Below, one piece after another: positions 10,885 to 21,816 of a stretch of 64,000 nt of DNA. The notes under the pieces are model-generated. The model searched no databases. It had not been told where the DNA came from and was given only the letters and a program-made list of their open reading frames with translations. A program made the translations under genes and the position numbers. Numbering within the stretch: position 1 is the stretch's first letter; the number at the start of each line of letters is the position of its first letter. Location: the NCBI GenBank assembly GCA_049999805.1, contig JBNGIO010006303.1, forward strand, positions 17,895 through 81,894, read 5' to 3'. The stretch comes from Folioceros fuciformis (lineage: Eukaryota > Anthocerotophyta > Anthocerotopsida > Anthocerotales).

Positions 10885-13800
10885 TCAACTTACTGTGATG
10901 AGCCTATTCACCGCACTCAGAGCAGTAGACCTCGTTGGTTGCGGTGCAGGTAGAGGCTCAGCTATCCTTTGTCGCAATTGTTGCTGTGCAGCTTCCTGAG
11001 CTGCTGGATGCTCCTCCTGAGTCTGCTGCTCGTCAAATTCCTGTTGTTGAAGGGCTAGAGCTAGCTGCAAATCCGTGCTGATACACCAAGAGCTGGGTTA
11101 GGCTACGCTAGCCAGATCCACTTGCAAGGTGATTCCAAGTAGAAGGCAGGAGCTACTTACTTGTAATCAGCGCCGGATGCAACAGCTTCACGCTGAGTTG
11201 AGATGAAATTCTGTAAAGCAGGACAAAGCCATTATCAGGAATGAAAGTCATGCATCATCGAGACATCAGTCAAAGTCTGCACTCATGTGTCATACTAGGA
11301 CACTACCTCCGTGCGAGTCAGTGCATCTTGCTCATTCCATGTACCCACGTTGCTCTCAGCTTGGAAGGGAGTGAAGTTCCCAGTGAAAAACGAGTGGTTT
11401 CCATCCACCTATAAGTCAACATTGTCAGATTCAGGCCCTTAAAACACAGAACTCATCAGCTCAACACAAAATTGCAGAAAGGGGCACTGCATGCAGGCTG
11501 AGCCGAAGTCCATTAATACCCGATCAAGCTTCTCCCAAACAAGATCAGTTTGGTTAAGGTAGCCTTGGTCGGTGGCCAACAAATAAAGGTCTTTGTTGTA
11601 CTGCACACGGTTATGTCAGCTCACGTATCAGCAACGTTATTTTCACCAACAAATTCAGCAACAGCTGGTCAGGGTTAAAACAGTAACAACAACAAACGTG
11701 CCTTGAACATGGTACTGAAATGATTATTTCGAAAAAACACGCACAGTTCCCGATCCTTGACTTCCTCCTGAAGATTAAAAAGCCTGAGCAAGCACGACGT
11801 GGCATGAGACAATTGGATTGCAACCCCAGCATCTGTGGATTGATGCAGAATTCCACAATAAAGATTCACAAATCTGAAGATAGAGTACCCAGTCCAGGTG
11901 AGCTGGTTGCTTTTGATTAGGAAGTCCGCAATCAATTGCTCTGCACCAGGGAACAGAAAGCTCATCATCCAGCCAGTGTGCCATGCATAGTTTAACAATA
12001 AGCTTGTAAGATATGAATGGGACACGATCATCAAGCACACAACACATCCACAACCTTGTCTCTGCTCAAGGAAAACACAGTGGACGCATGGTGTGAGCTT
12101 CCAGGCATCATACCCTCAGTTCTCGCAGCAGTAGAGTCAGCATCCTCTGAGTTCACGATAGCTTCACTACAAGCAGGTCTACTTTCTTGCACCGAGCTCA
12201 GACTTGCCTGCTCAGCAAGTGCAGCTTCTCCTTCATATAAGGGTTCTTTCGTGTCATCTTGAGGGCAACCAATATCATCTTGAGAGCAACCGATTCCACC
12301 TTGGACAACCTCTCCCTCGTACAGAGCTTCCTGCTCGTTGAACTGTGCAATATAAGTGCTTGGAACGTTAGGTTCACAACCCCCCTGGCTTACCAACCTT
12401 TCACTGTCCTTCAGTTGTGAAAGGGCAATCGCCACGCCTTCAGGTCCGGGCTTGGTATCCTGATCCAATGTCTTGGTGGAGTCAGCCTCACCACCCACAG
12501 TAGCTTCTTCATGTTCACTTCCTGGTGCCTCATCAAGTGCAGTAGCATCCCCCACCCGTTCTCCAGGTGCATCACTTGCGAGACAATGGAGGCCATCCAC
12601 TCCCGTGACTGCTCCACCATCCACTCCCGTGACTGCTCCACCATCCACTCCCGTGACTGCTCCACCATCCACCCCTGAAGGATGTACAGCTGCATTAGAA
12701 TCACCAAATGCTTTTGGCAAAACAATCCAGTCCTTCATATCAACTATGTCCTTCCGTCTGTCTTCCACAGAAAGAAGCTTGAAGTCTTCATGAACAAGCC
12801 CAGCGCCGCTTTGAGCACGCACAGTTGCTCTTCCATCACCATCATGGCTAATGTTGGTTCCTACTGTCCGCACTTCTAAAGCACCACCCACGAAAGCCTC
12901 TACATCAACCATTGTTTGCCTAACGTCACTTGGTGTCAGACTCTGGTGTGACAGTTCGACAGGACCAGCATGTTCGTCACTGCCTGAATTCAGAGACATC
13001 ACATCAGACTGACCTTCCTCGACTTGATGTAGGGGAGACCCCTCCGACACCTCAGCAGATGGAACAGTTTCCTCTCTCTGTGGACTGCCCTCGGACAAAA
13101 ACTCCTCTGCAGAGTAGTCCCCAGACCCTCCAGTATTCAGTATTGCAGTGGACAGGGCCCCCACTCCCGACTTAGAGAGCTCCAATGCCTCCAGTAACTG
13201 AGCGGCTTCCAGCTCATCCCCTTTTCTCCGTTTCCCAGCACTGCTACCAGAGTCTGATACTTCTTCTAACAAATTCTCGTTAGGAGAACCACTGAGAGAT
13301 CGAATCACGCTAGACAAGGACGGAGAAGGAACAGTGAACGTGGCGGTAATAGCAGCATTGAAATCAACACTCGATTCCCTTTCAAGTGTCCTGGTCTCTG
13401 GCCTACTTGCCTGGAGAGCAGCCAGTCTATCAGCAAGAGTATTATAGGAGTCTGCACCAATGACCCCCTTTGTGTTATCATCCTGCACATAACCACAGCT
13501 GAGAGCAGTTGGTTGGCAAGTATCGGTATTAGGTGAGCCAAACCAGTGATTTGCCGGCATGACAGTAATCTACAGAACATTGGAATGAAATTGAAGTATT
13601 ACAGTACAGGGCCCCAAAATACACACCTCACAAATCCAACCATGATAAAGTCCAATGTCTAGGAGATCAAAGATGGCACACTCTGGTGTGAATTCAAAGT
13701 CTTGAGTACTGCAAATCAGATATGAAGTGAGCCACAGCACAGGCTTAGGTAGCCATATTCAATCTCAGTGGATTATGAAAAGGCAACGAAATTTCGACAA

Positions 13801-14821
13801 GGCAGGACATCGTCTCTGTCAGCAAAGCCATGCATGCCACAAACACGCTGCACCAGTTACAGCGATAAAAAGCCCACAAACCTATTCTCCATATTGAAAA
13901 TGGAGCAAAACACTCACGTTCTGAACCGGACATTTACATCAATTCCTGTGGCAAGACGAGGAAGCAGATTAATTGAGTCTGCGATGTTTTGCTGTTGATT
14001 GCGTACATATTCTTCGTCTTTGCCCTGCATTTTCATGTGCAGAAAGGAACCTGAGTGATGCAATTATGATGCAAGTAGCTGCCACCCAATGAAAGATGTT
14101 GAGAGCAGTAGAATATTTGGAAGAAAACCTCAAGATTATAATTGGCATCAAGCAATCTTTCTGCCACTAGGGAGAGTAAGTCTCGTGTTGAGATCTCATT
14201 CATTTCTGTGTTGATACTGACATTGTTTCGGAGTAGGAGAACATTGCCTGCAAAGAGACCACACCACATAAACACACACAAAAGGAGACTATGTTGCAGA
14301 ATTAGAGCCTATGCATTCATCCTGCTAAGGACCTTGCACTTACGCTATGCCAGCAGATTAGGTTCTTGCACCACAACTAAAAGTTAAACATGCGCCACAC
14401 GCACACAAGTCTGGCCAATCAGCAATGCAGACTCACCACCTCCTGCACACAAGAAGACCTCATAGCAACATGCCCTCGCATCCCCAGTCTAGTGAATGCA
14501 CAGGCTCGGGCTCCTTTGCCCCTGGAACATGAGGGCGCATGGACAAATTTTTCCACATGCATTCCTTTCTCTTCCCTACAGAGCCGAACTCATCTCAGTT
14601 CATCCGCCACTTAGCCACCAATCGCAAGCAACGTTAGATAATTACCGCAAGGCTCCTAACCCTAAATCGGACAGGCGGGATATGGCGAGGGTTTTACATA
14701 TAGAAAGGAGGGGGCATGGCCCGTTGTCGCTCTGCAGGATGATGGGCACAGACCGACCAAGAAATTGGACCAGCTTCGTCTTATACACGGGGCCATCCCC
14801 GTCCTGGTCGTCGTCCCCCAT
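10885..14821 (-). CDS. MINDY-type deubiquitinase (FAM63 family), about 834 aa
   Basis: Exons 14821-14698, 14247-14129, 14024-13918, 13708-13627, 13569-12055, 11938-11889, 11783-11702, 11600-11520, 11408-11307, 11210-11161, 11077-10885. Known family: MINDY cysteine proteases trim K48-linked ubiquitin chains. The catalytic Cys sits in SDNGPCPLLSIC (about residue 34), across the first intron. ERLLDAN, NQQQNIADSINLLPRLATG and FEFTPECAIFDLL follow, and the catalytic half resumes in exons 6-9 (ELCVFFRNNHFSTMFK with the catalytic His, YLLATDQGYL). Between them exon 5 encodes a roughly 500-residue acidic, Ser-rich linker with repeated VDGGAVTG. The C-terminal ubiquitin-interacting motif reads DLQLALALQQQEFDEQ. 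The intron after exon 7 begins GC instead of GT. The ending is uncertain: a consensus donor (gtaagt) overlaps the last codons, so one more short exon is possible. A 5'-UTR intron at about 15,113-15,038 is likely. Confidence 0.9.
12593..12671 (-). repeat. 24-bp coding minisatellite in the MINDY linker
   Basis: Just over three perfect 24-bp units (ccatccactcccgtgactgc plus tcca on the plus strand) encode three VDGGAVTG repeats in exon 5. The repeat stays in frame because the unit is a multiple of three. Copy number may vary between individuals. Confidence 0.9.
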
Positions 14822-16150
14822 ACTAGCCCTGCCCAGCGGTCCTCCGCGATCCCTTAGCTCAAACCCCTCTGCGCCACCATCAAGCCCCTGTCAGCGGAAG
14901 CCACAGACACAACTCCACACTCCCTACCCATCCAATTCTCAAGCTCCGCAACTGCAAACACACATTCGGATTCCGATACCCCACTCTCCTCTCCTCACCA
15001 CACAACCACATATTTCGGTCCAAACCGTGTACTGACAAGGTCAATCCTCCAGCTCCTTCTCATGAAGAATAGATACAACAGATTGCAAAAGCATACGCAA
15101 TTGCCGAGACTCACCGCACCCTAGGGCTATCCTCCCAAATTACGGGCTCCCCGATCGAGCACCAACACCGCCCGGCACAGACGGAGTGCGAGCTTCCACA
15201 AGGCAATCTCGGATCCACCCAATGGAAACAGAGGCGGGCATGAATCCACACCAACAGCCCGGTACGCGAAGACCCGGACCCACAATCCCTCTCAGGACAA
15301 GCCACAGGTCGGTCTGCTGGCAGCGCGACGCGATGCAAACTTCGGGATGACATATAAGTAACGGTCGGTCCGCTTGCGATCGCGCTGTGGACGGGAAGCC
15401 GTAGCGCCACTTCTCTAGTCTCTGTCTATATCCTTCTTGCGTCTGTGCGTAGGTGTGTACATATATACATGGGTGTTCTACAAATTTCGACGTCACAAAG
15501 GACACCACGCGCCTAGTTTTGTTCACAAGCGAGTCTTTTCATGCCACTAAAAATTGCTCAGGACTTCATTAGACTACCTAACCCCAAACACAGAGACATC
15601 GTCCCGCTTTCACCAGTCCTCAGTCAGGTCAATGCAGGCTGGGCGTACTTCGCTCGGCCCAGAGCTGGTGCGCGGTTGGTAGCTAGCCCTTGTCGTTTCA
15701 CGCGGGTGCGCGGCCGGGTAGCCGGCGAATGAATGAATCTGCAGCGACAAAATCGTTGGTCCCGTCATTTGCTACAACGAAATCAAGTGTCCCGTCTTTT
15801 GCAACAAGAAAATCAAATGTACCGTCTCCCGGAAGACGCAGGCAACAAGGACACAAGTGAAGCTGCGACAACGGGAAGACTGGAATGAGATGACGCCCTG
15901 CCATTCCAGCAGGTGAGGGTTGCAAACATTTCCAAGTGAGCAGTAAGGTGCCTGGAGGTACAAAGGTACTCTTTCTTGCCAAAGAATTCACAGAATGCAT
16001 GGTACACTACTCGCAGCGGGAGCCTGCGAGGTAAAGTTGAAGTTCAACACGGAACTACGGATCCTAGCCTATCCAACAAGGTAAGATTGACATGGCCCTA
16101 GGCGCGAAACGACCTTGTATTGCGAGGAAAGACAGTAGACCACAGCTGGA
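14822..16150. other. MINDY 5' region and spacer to OEP16
   Basis: Contains the presumed MINDY leader with a 5'-UTR intron (donor gtgagt on the minus strand near 15,113, acceptor near 15,038). Open frames at 15,140-15,526 on the minus strand lack homology that I can see. A short imperfect repeat lies at 15,740-15,830. Confidence 0.4.
15740..15830. repeat. Imperfect 30-bp tandem repeat, about three units
   Basis: Units share the pattern acaa(c/g)aaaatcaa(g/a)tgt(c/a)ccgtct. On the minus strand they read as D-G-T-x-D-F-x-V-A-x, but there is no supported gene. Confidence 0.6.
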
Positions 16151-16683
16151 TCAGGTGAGATATCTGATGAACTCGGACGCCGTGGCAACGGCAGCCCCGG
16201 TGATGGCCGACTTGAACATTTTCTCCCGAGAGTATCTGTTGTCACCGAAAGAAAGAAGCGCTCCCGTCAAAGCTCCGCCGAGGCACGCGTTCTTCCAATC
16301 TTGTCTTCCACGGACCTGTCACGCGATGGAGTGATTCAGAGGCGAATTTGCAGCCGTGTTGGAGCTTAGATCCGCGGCAAGCAAGGCCGTCAGTGAGCTC
16401 TCACCTGCTCCATGCCGTACTCCATGCCGGTGTAGATTCCCGCCACAACGCCCCACTGTAAGCCTTCCTGTCCCATTTTCTTCAGTGTTCGCTCCAAGTC
16501 GGCTTTGGTGACGCTCTCCTTCTTCAGCATGTCGAATACTCCTTCAGCAGCAGCGTGCGACGCACCGACGCTTCCAATCTTGAGGAATCCGTCAACCGTC
16601 CTGTTGAGGAAGGGATGTCCCATGTCGACAATGACATCCACTGTGGGAGAGTGAACACTCCCGGACACCCTGGTACGCGGCAT
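16151..16683 (-). CDS. OEP16: OEP16-1-type outer plastid envelope pore protein, 147 aa
   Basis: Two exons, 16683-16405 and 16315-16151 (TGA), joined in phase 0. The protein matches the OEP16/PRAT (Tim17/22-like) family over its whole usual length of about 147 residues: VDMGHPFLNRTVDGFLKIG near the N-terminus, GLQWGVVAGIYTGMEYGMEQ as the second membrane helix, then DWKNACLGGALTGALLS and a final hydrophobic ATASEFIRYL. Known role: amino-acid-selective channel of the plastid outer envelope. No cleavable transit peptide is present, as expected for an outer envelope protein. Four short hydrophobic helices fit the family. The MINDY gene is downstream on the same strand, about 1.3 kb away. Confidence 0.93.
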
Positions 16684-17345
16684 TTTGTGGAGCTTGCTGT
16701 TCCTTCCTCAAGCTGAATTTGTGTAGCAAGAAGGAGCCGTTTCACACACTCTGCCTTCAGGAACAAGTGCACAAACAACAACAAGCTCTCAGATATGGCA
16801 TGCAGGCAAGTTTCAATTTCATTGAAGACAGCAAGACACCGGAATCCAATTCTTACGGGTCACTCGATCCCTTGAGTGCGCCAGTCCGTGGTTAGGCTGC
16901 GGAGAGGGAGGAATGCTTCCAGTCCCAATGAGTGTCCTTGGGTACTCCGGAATCCAAGCATGGAATTTATGCATAGACGGCCCTGCGGTTAGCTCGCGTG
17001 GTTGGTCCGGGACAGGGACAAACTAGCGGAGCTGCTGGGTTGGCGCAGCCGGATCGGTCCGACGAAACTCACGATAAGACACGCGTCCAGCAGCCGACTA
17101 CGTGGCACGTGGTGGCCCTGCGTTGGTTCATTGTCCTTGGATGCTTTTAACCAGGGTTTGATTGGCAGCACTGACAGCTTCATCGTGGCGTTCATCCGTA
17201 CGAAACTGTGGTAGGTGTAGGAAGTCTTGCAAGACACGTTTCGGTAATCCTGGAAGCCCCACAGTCCTTTGCGGTACAGAGTCTTCCGCTAATTGATTAA
17301 CGTGATATTTACAATGCAGTTCTGGTACACCGATGTTGAGGGCAA
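16684..17345. other. Spacer between OEP16 and the plastid kinase
   Basis: OEP16 promoter side and 3' end of the kinase gene. No further gene seen. Confidence 0.4.
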
Positions 17346-19503
17346 TTAGAGAGAGTTGGCTAATGGAGTGGATGGAATGACAACGTTGGCGCGTTGTCGA
17401 GAACATGCTATCAACTCGGCATTCGGTCTGTCATTATTCAGCACCTGCGAAAGAACAAGAGATGCAATTCAGCAGCATTCTGCTAACCACATTGCACTGA
17501 GGTCTGTGATGCTAACGACATTGCACTGAGGTCTGTGATGTTCTAACTACATTTCTCACCCGCCATAAAGCGCGGTCTGGTGTGGATCCTGCAGGAATTC
17601 GTTTACATCTTGTCAACACAAGACTGACAGTGACGTTGGCAGACCACTTGTCAACAATTGAGCAAAAACCTACCGGTTGCAATGTGCCTTTTCTCTACTC
17701 TCCTCATGGCCTCATCCATGTCCACCTGAATGAACCTGCAAGGGAAAGGGAAGCAGTTCAGCATTCAACACTGGTTGCCGTCCATTGCTGAGGCTCCCGA
17801 TTGTATCCACAAGCCTTCAATGCTCCCTGAAAAGTTGTTCAAGGAAAAATTTCCACTGGGGAAGAGTTTGGCCGAGCATGTCCGCAGATTTCCAACTCAG
17901 CGACAGGCTTCAGGTCTTGGTCTGACGCACCAGGTTTCGTCAAATATGTCCGCCAGCTCCTTCCAGTAGCCATTAGCCATGAGCAGGTAATTCCCCTCCA
18001 CAAGCACCACTCTTTGCCTGCAGGCGCAAGGACCCCAAAACCTAGCTTATCGCTAGCAGCCAGCACTCCATGGATCTCGTGAGAGCTTTACCGTCGCATC
18101 CTATGTCGTGGTCTCCTATGTGCAATCGAAACCCAACAGACCCAGTGACTGATGTGCTTACCGATAGGTGATGACAATGTCATCCTCTACAGGGTCTCCA
18201 ACACCATGATCAAAAGATGGAAAGGAGGCCCACCCCTAGCAATGGAACAGCCCATCCACCCGGTGAATGTTGGTCAAGTCATGTACATGGAATAGATTAA
18301 ATCGACGTAGTACTTGCGTATCGTAATCGAAGCTAGTTCACAAACCTGAATGCGAAGATCGACGAGGCCCTGCAATAGGTTTGCTGGGTCAAAAGTCCAA
18401 GGAGCTGGAAAGTAGTCGAATGAGACCGCTAGCTGAACTACCAGACAAAGCTCGAGCAAGCAGGAAAGAAAGAGGAGATCCACGAACTCACCTCCTCTTC
18501 TAGCATGTGCTGCAACAGGATCCTGCACAGATCGGGGAATTGAAAAAAACTGCACACACAAAACTGCAAAAGGAAAGCCAGAAGGCCAGCAGATTATTAT
18601 GGTGCTCATATGTCTTGCAGAGGAAAGCAGTTCCACATACCTTCATTGCGTCCAGCTGTCGCCTGTAGAGGTGAAAGCCATCCATAGGGAGAGCAATGGC
18701 AAGATCGTCGACAGCCCCATCCTGGTTGACCTTCCTTTGGCGCCACATAGCATTTAAGCGGGTGACTACCTCATTTGCCACAGTAGATTTTCCAGCCCCT
18801 GGTGGCCCTGCAAGCCCGACCACATATCTGTCGCGAATCGGTCAAGAACATAGTCCAGCCATCCGACCCGGAAGCTCTGTCTCACCTACTTTCTAACAGA
18901 AAAAACTTGGGTGCTGTTCATGAAGGGGATGCCCGGTTGGATGCACCCACTGTCATGCTTTCATGGCAATGTCTCACTTGGAATTGGAAGCTGTCGTTTC
19001 TGCTGCTGAGAGCAATCGCTGTGCGAGCTGATCATAGGCTTCCTCCATCGTGCTACAACATAAGGCATGGATCCTGACTTCAGGTGTTGCCATCACACAA
19101 ACTACAGCTGGCTTAGCGGAGCCAACAGCGAGGGGGACGCGTTGAGTTAAACCTGAGCTGCAGGAAAACTGGTGGACTCTTTAGACCCCCGTCTGCCTGT
19201 GCCAAATGAAGACGGGGCAAGTCGAAGTTAGCACAGAGGCTGGGAGAGATGAACCCAATTGCTATACCGAGAGTTACACAACACACTCACATTGTTCCTC
19301 AACGTTGCCAGCGACTTGGGAGCGTGTTGGAATCGCCACCTCACAGATCGAATCCCAGTAATCGTAGCCGCGCCATGAAATTTGTCACAGCTCCTCCGAC
19401 ATGGTGCATACCAGCCCACAACCGATTTGTTGCGGCTGCTGCTTCCACTTGCCCGTCCCACTGTTGAGAATTGCGAAGGAGGATGACGAGGTAGCGATGC
19501 CAT
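17346..19503 (-). CDS. Plastid-targeted P-loop kinase, uridine kinase/PRK-like (At1g03030 type), 301 aa
   Basis: Exons 19503-19291, 19042-18978, 18827-18641, 18522-18492, 18404-18346, 18235-18162, 18017-17931, 17735-17674, 17588-17560, 17444-17346; 302 codons with TAA, all phases consistent. Exon 1 gives a Ser/Arg-rich, acid-poor leader of about 71 residues typical of a transit peptide. The Walker A loop is GLAGPPGAGKSTVANEV. LPMDGFHLYRRQLDAM, DPVAAHARRG, APWTFDP, FPSFDHGVGDPVEDDI, VVLVEGNYLL and NDRPNAELI follow in family order. Known family: small-molecule kinases of the YggC/phosphoribulokinase fold; the substrate is not established. The exon 1 to 2 junction is the weakest: I used acceptor ...ggag, giving phase 0, but translation could instead start at ATG 19048. 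The divergent YqgF-like gene begins 240 bp away. Confidence 0.85.
17491..17541. repeat. Short tandem duplication in a kinase intron
   Basis: cattgcactgaggtctgtga occurs twice with a period of about 29 bp inside the intron between the last two coding exons. Confidence 0.8.
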
Positions 19504-19743
19504 GCCGTCTTCACATGGCAGCAACGCTCCGACACAAAAGTTGCATCACCGCATTTATGGACAGAAGCCCACCTTTAACCGGTACGCGCTTGGAATTTAC
19601 CGGTCAGCGACTCCAGAATGGGACCAGGATTTACGACTCCTCGGGACCTGGCAGCAACAGATTCAGGCCGATGAACATCATGCGCGGGCTGGAGCATCGG
19701 GGAGGGTGCATCATCTTCCAGCGTTTGTAGCTTGTGGGTAGCA
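19504..19743. promoter_or_regulatory. Shared divergent promoter region (plastid kinase / YqgF-like)
   Basis: The 240 bp between the two start codons must hold both 5' leaders and both promoters. No clear TATA box is seen for either gene, as is common for plant housekeeping and plastid-protein genes. Confidence 0.55.
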
Positions 19744-21114
19744 ATGGCTGCGACGTTGCATCTAAGGCCTGGGTTCACTTTCCGCCCGAGGTGCTATCCA
19801 GTAGCCTCACCGTCTCAGAGGTCAGATTTGGACTCGAAAGCCAGCGTTTGCTGGGGATGTTCGGAGTTTGCCTGTAACCTTTTGTTGCTTGTGGCAGGAC
19901 GTGGTGCTGTGTTGGTCAGAACTTGAATTCCGACTCCAGTGATGAACCCAAGGGCAGTCCACTGGTCACCGCTGAGTTGAGGGCCAGCTTGAAACTCACA
20001 GCAGAGAAGCTCCTACCCAACGCTAGAATTGTGAGGGAGCAAGGGGACAGCGTAATGCAGCACAGCGTTGGTGTTGATTTTGGGGATAGCAGAACAGGTA
20101 TTGCTATCAGCTTCAGGGGCTTCGCTCCGTCTCCCTTGTCAGTAAGTTTCTGAAGCAACACCCGTCCCGTCGTATCGTGCTTCTCTCGTATGTGGGACTT
20201 GTGTTTGGATCGTGAAGAAAATGCCACTGTGGGTGATGATTCCAGGTGACCCAGCTGCGGGGAGATAAACTGTTAGCGCACTTACTGGACGTGGCGAGTA
20301 AGCAGGTGAAGTTCTGTTTGTACGCAGGTTTCCCTTGGCAGGAGGGTCAGCAACTCTGAAGCTGCTGACACCAGATGGTCGGCCCATCAGGTTTTTGAAT
20401 GACTCTGCTGAAAGCTGACAAGTTCAGGGTTGGTTTACGGCCTCTGCAGAGAGCCGATGAGTTCATCGTTGGGCTGCCCAGATCCTGGGATGGGAAGGAA
20501 ACAATCCAGTCCAACAAGACTCGATCCTTTGCTGGGAGGTTAGCTCAGCACGCTGTTAACAGGTGGGAGAACGTATTGTCAGGATGAAATTCCATCTCCT
20601 CCGTGAGATGCAGCTTTCTTGATGCATGCTGTTGTGTATTCCTTGCAGAGGATGCCGGGTGTACCTGTACGAGGAATATGGAACATCTCAGGATGCAATG
20701 GAGTACATGATAGACTAGTATGCTCTCCTTTCACGTACTGCCTGCCAGCTGCTAGAATCGGATTCTTGTTTCACTTCTGCATGGTTGGCTGGCAATGTGC
20801 TGAAAGCGAATGCTTTCCTGCTCGTAGTGGTTCCAAGAAGAGCTCACGGAAGAACTTTCTGGATGCCTACGCTGCAATGGTTAGTGAGTGCCCTTGCCAC
20901 ACCACATGGACGAATTGGGTATTTGATTTCATCACTTGTCCTCAGCACAACTCGCTCCAGCGTTCTCTCGTTTTCACAGATGTTGCTGCGCAACTACTTC
21001 GACAACGGTGGAGCTCAAGCCCAGTTGGTGCTGCCCAAGAAAGTGGATGAACAAGTGCGATTGTTCGAAGAGTACAATGCACTCAAATTGAGTAGGGCAA
21101 AAGACGAGGAATAA
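19744..21114 (+). CDS. YqgF/RuvX-like RNase H-fold protein, plastid-targeted, 250 aa
   Basis: Exons 19744-19845, 19920-20141, 20246-20305, 20450-20562, 20649-20717, 20828-20879, 20980-21114; 251 codons with TAA. Exon 1 encodes a transit-like leader (MAATLHLRPGFTFRPRC...). The domain begins with SVGVDFGDSRTGIAIS (catalytic Asp in GVDFG). It continues with DEFIVGLPRSWDGKET, the RRxx-like segment SFAGRLAQHAVNR, RVYLYEEYGTSQDAMEYMID and SRKNFLDAYAAM, whose Asp in LDAYAA is the usual last acidic residue. Known family: bacterial YqgF processes the 16S rRNA 3' end; plant members are organellar and less studied. The helical tail (KKVDEQVRLFEEYNALKL) is typical of plant members. The exon 1 donor (gtttgc) is weak. 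Confidence 0.9.
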
Positions 21115-21816
21115 GACTTCTGACTATCGTGATATTCCTGGCATCGACAACCAGCCTATGTATGTACGTGGTCTGCGCCGCATGAAACTAGGTGTTCGTT
21201 TTCAAAAAGGGTGGGTGGATACAGAGCACCTGTGAACGTCCACGAACAAACGTCAGACCCGGGCCCATATCCGTAGCACCGGTTTTTCTTACGTGAAAAG
21301 ACGGCTCGGAGCCGGAAACATAATGATATACAGCACTGAGATCGACTCCTTCACCAGTCAGGGAGGGCCCAGGAATCTGTCCGAAGACGTCGAGCTACAG
21401 CTGTAAAAGAGGTCCTCAGTGCAACAAATAGCATGAACCGAGAGAAACCCCTCGTAGAAAAGGCAATGTTGCATCTCCGTCACCACCAATGTGGATGGTT
21501 GTGTACTCCATAAGAAAAACAACATAGCCAGCAGTGCAGAATGATTTCTTCACCCTTACCTTCACCTAATCCACAGAGCCCTTCTCCAAAGCAGTTATAC
21601 TCCTGGGCCCATAGGCAGAGCCATAGCCATTCGGTCCACACACACTGTTGGGCAACGATAACCTTGCAGACTCGTGTGTCGGAAAGCACGTGATTAGCAT
21701 GGAATATATGTAGCTTCCTACTTCCCAACCTACCTTTCAAGAAAGTCACTGGAGGCACGATGGAAAGCTGAGAGACAGCTGTAATATCTACAAAGCATCA
21801 CTTTGTACGTGGCCCG
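21115..21816. other. Convergent 3' spacer (YqgF-like / EH protein)
   Basis: The 3'-UTRs of two converging genes. No other gene seen. Confidence 0.4.

Noticed and set aside
14650-14666. Telomere-like ccctaa motif in MINDY intron 1
   Set aside because: A single, imperfect telo-box match; not enough to call a regulatory site or interstitial telomere.
15140-15526. Possible small gene upstream of MINDY on the minus strand
   Set aside because: No homology or domain seen; more likely the MINDY leader and its 5'-UTR intron.
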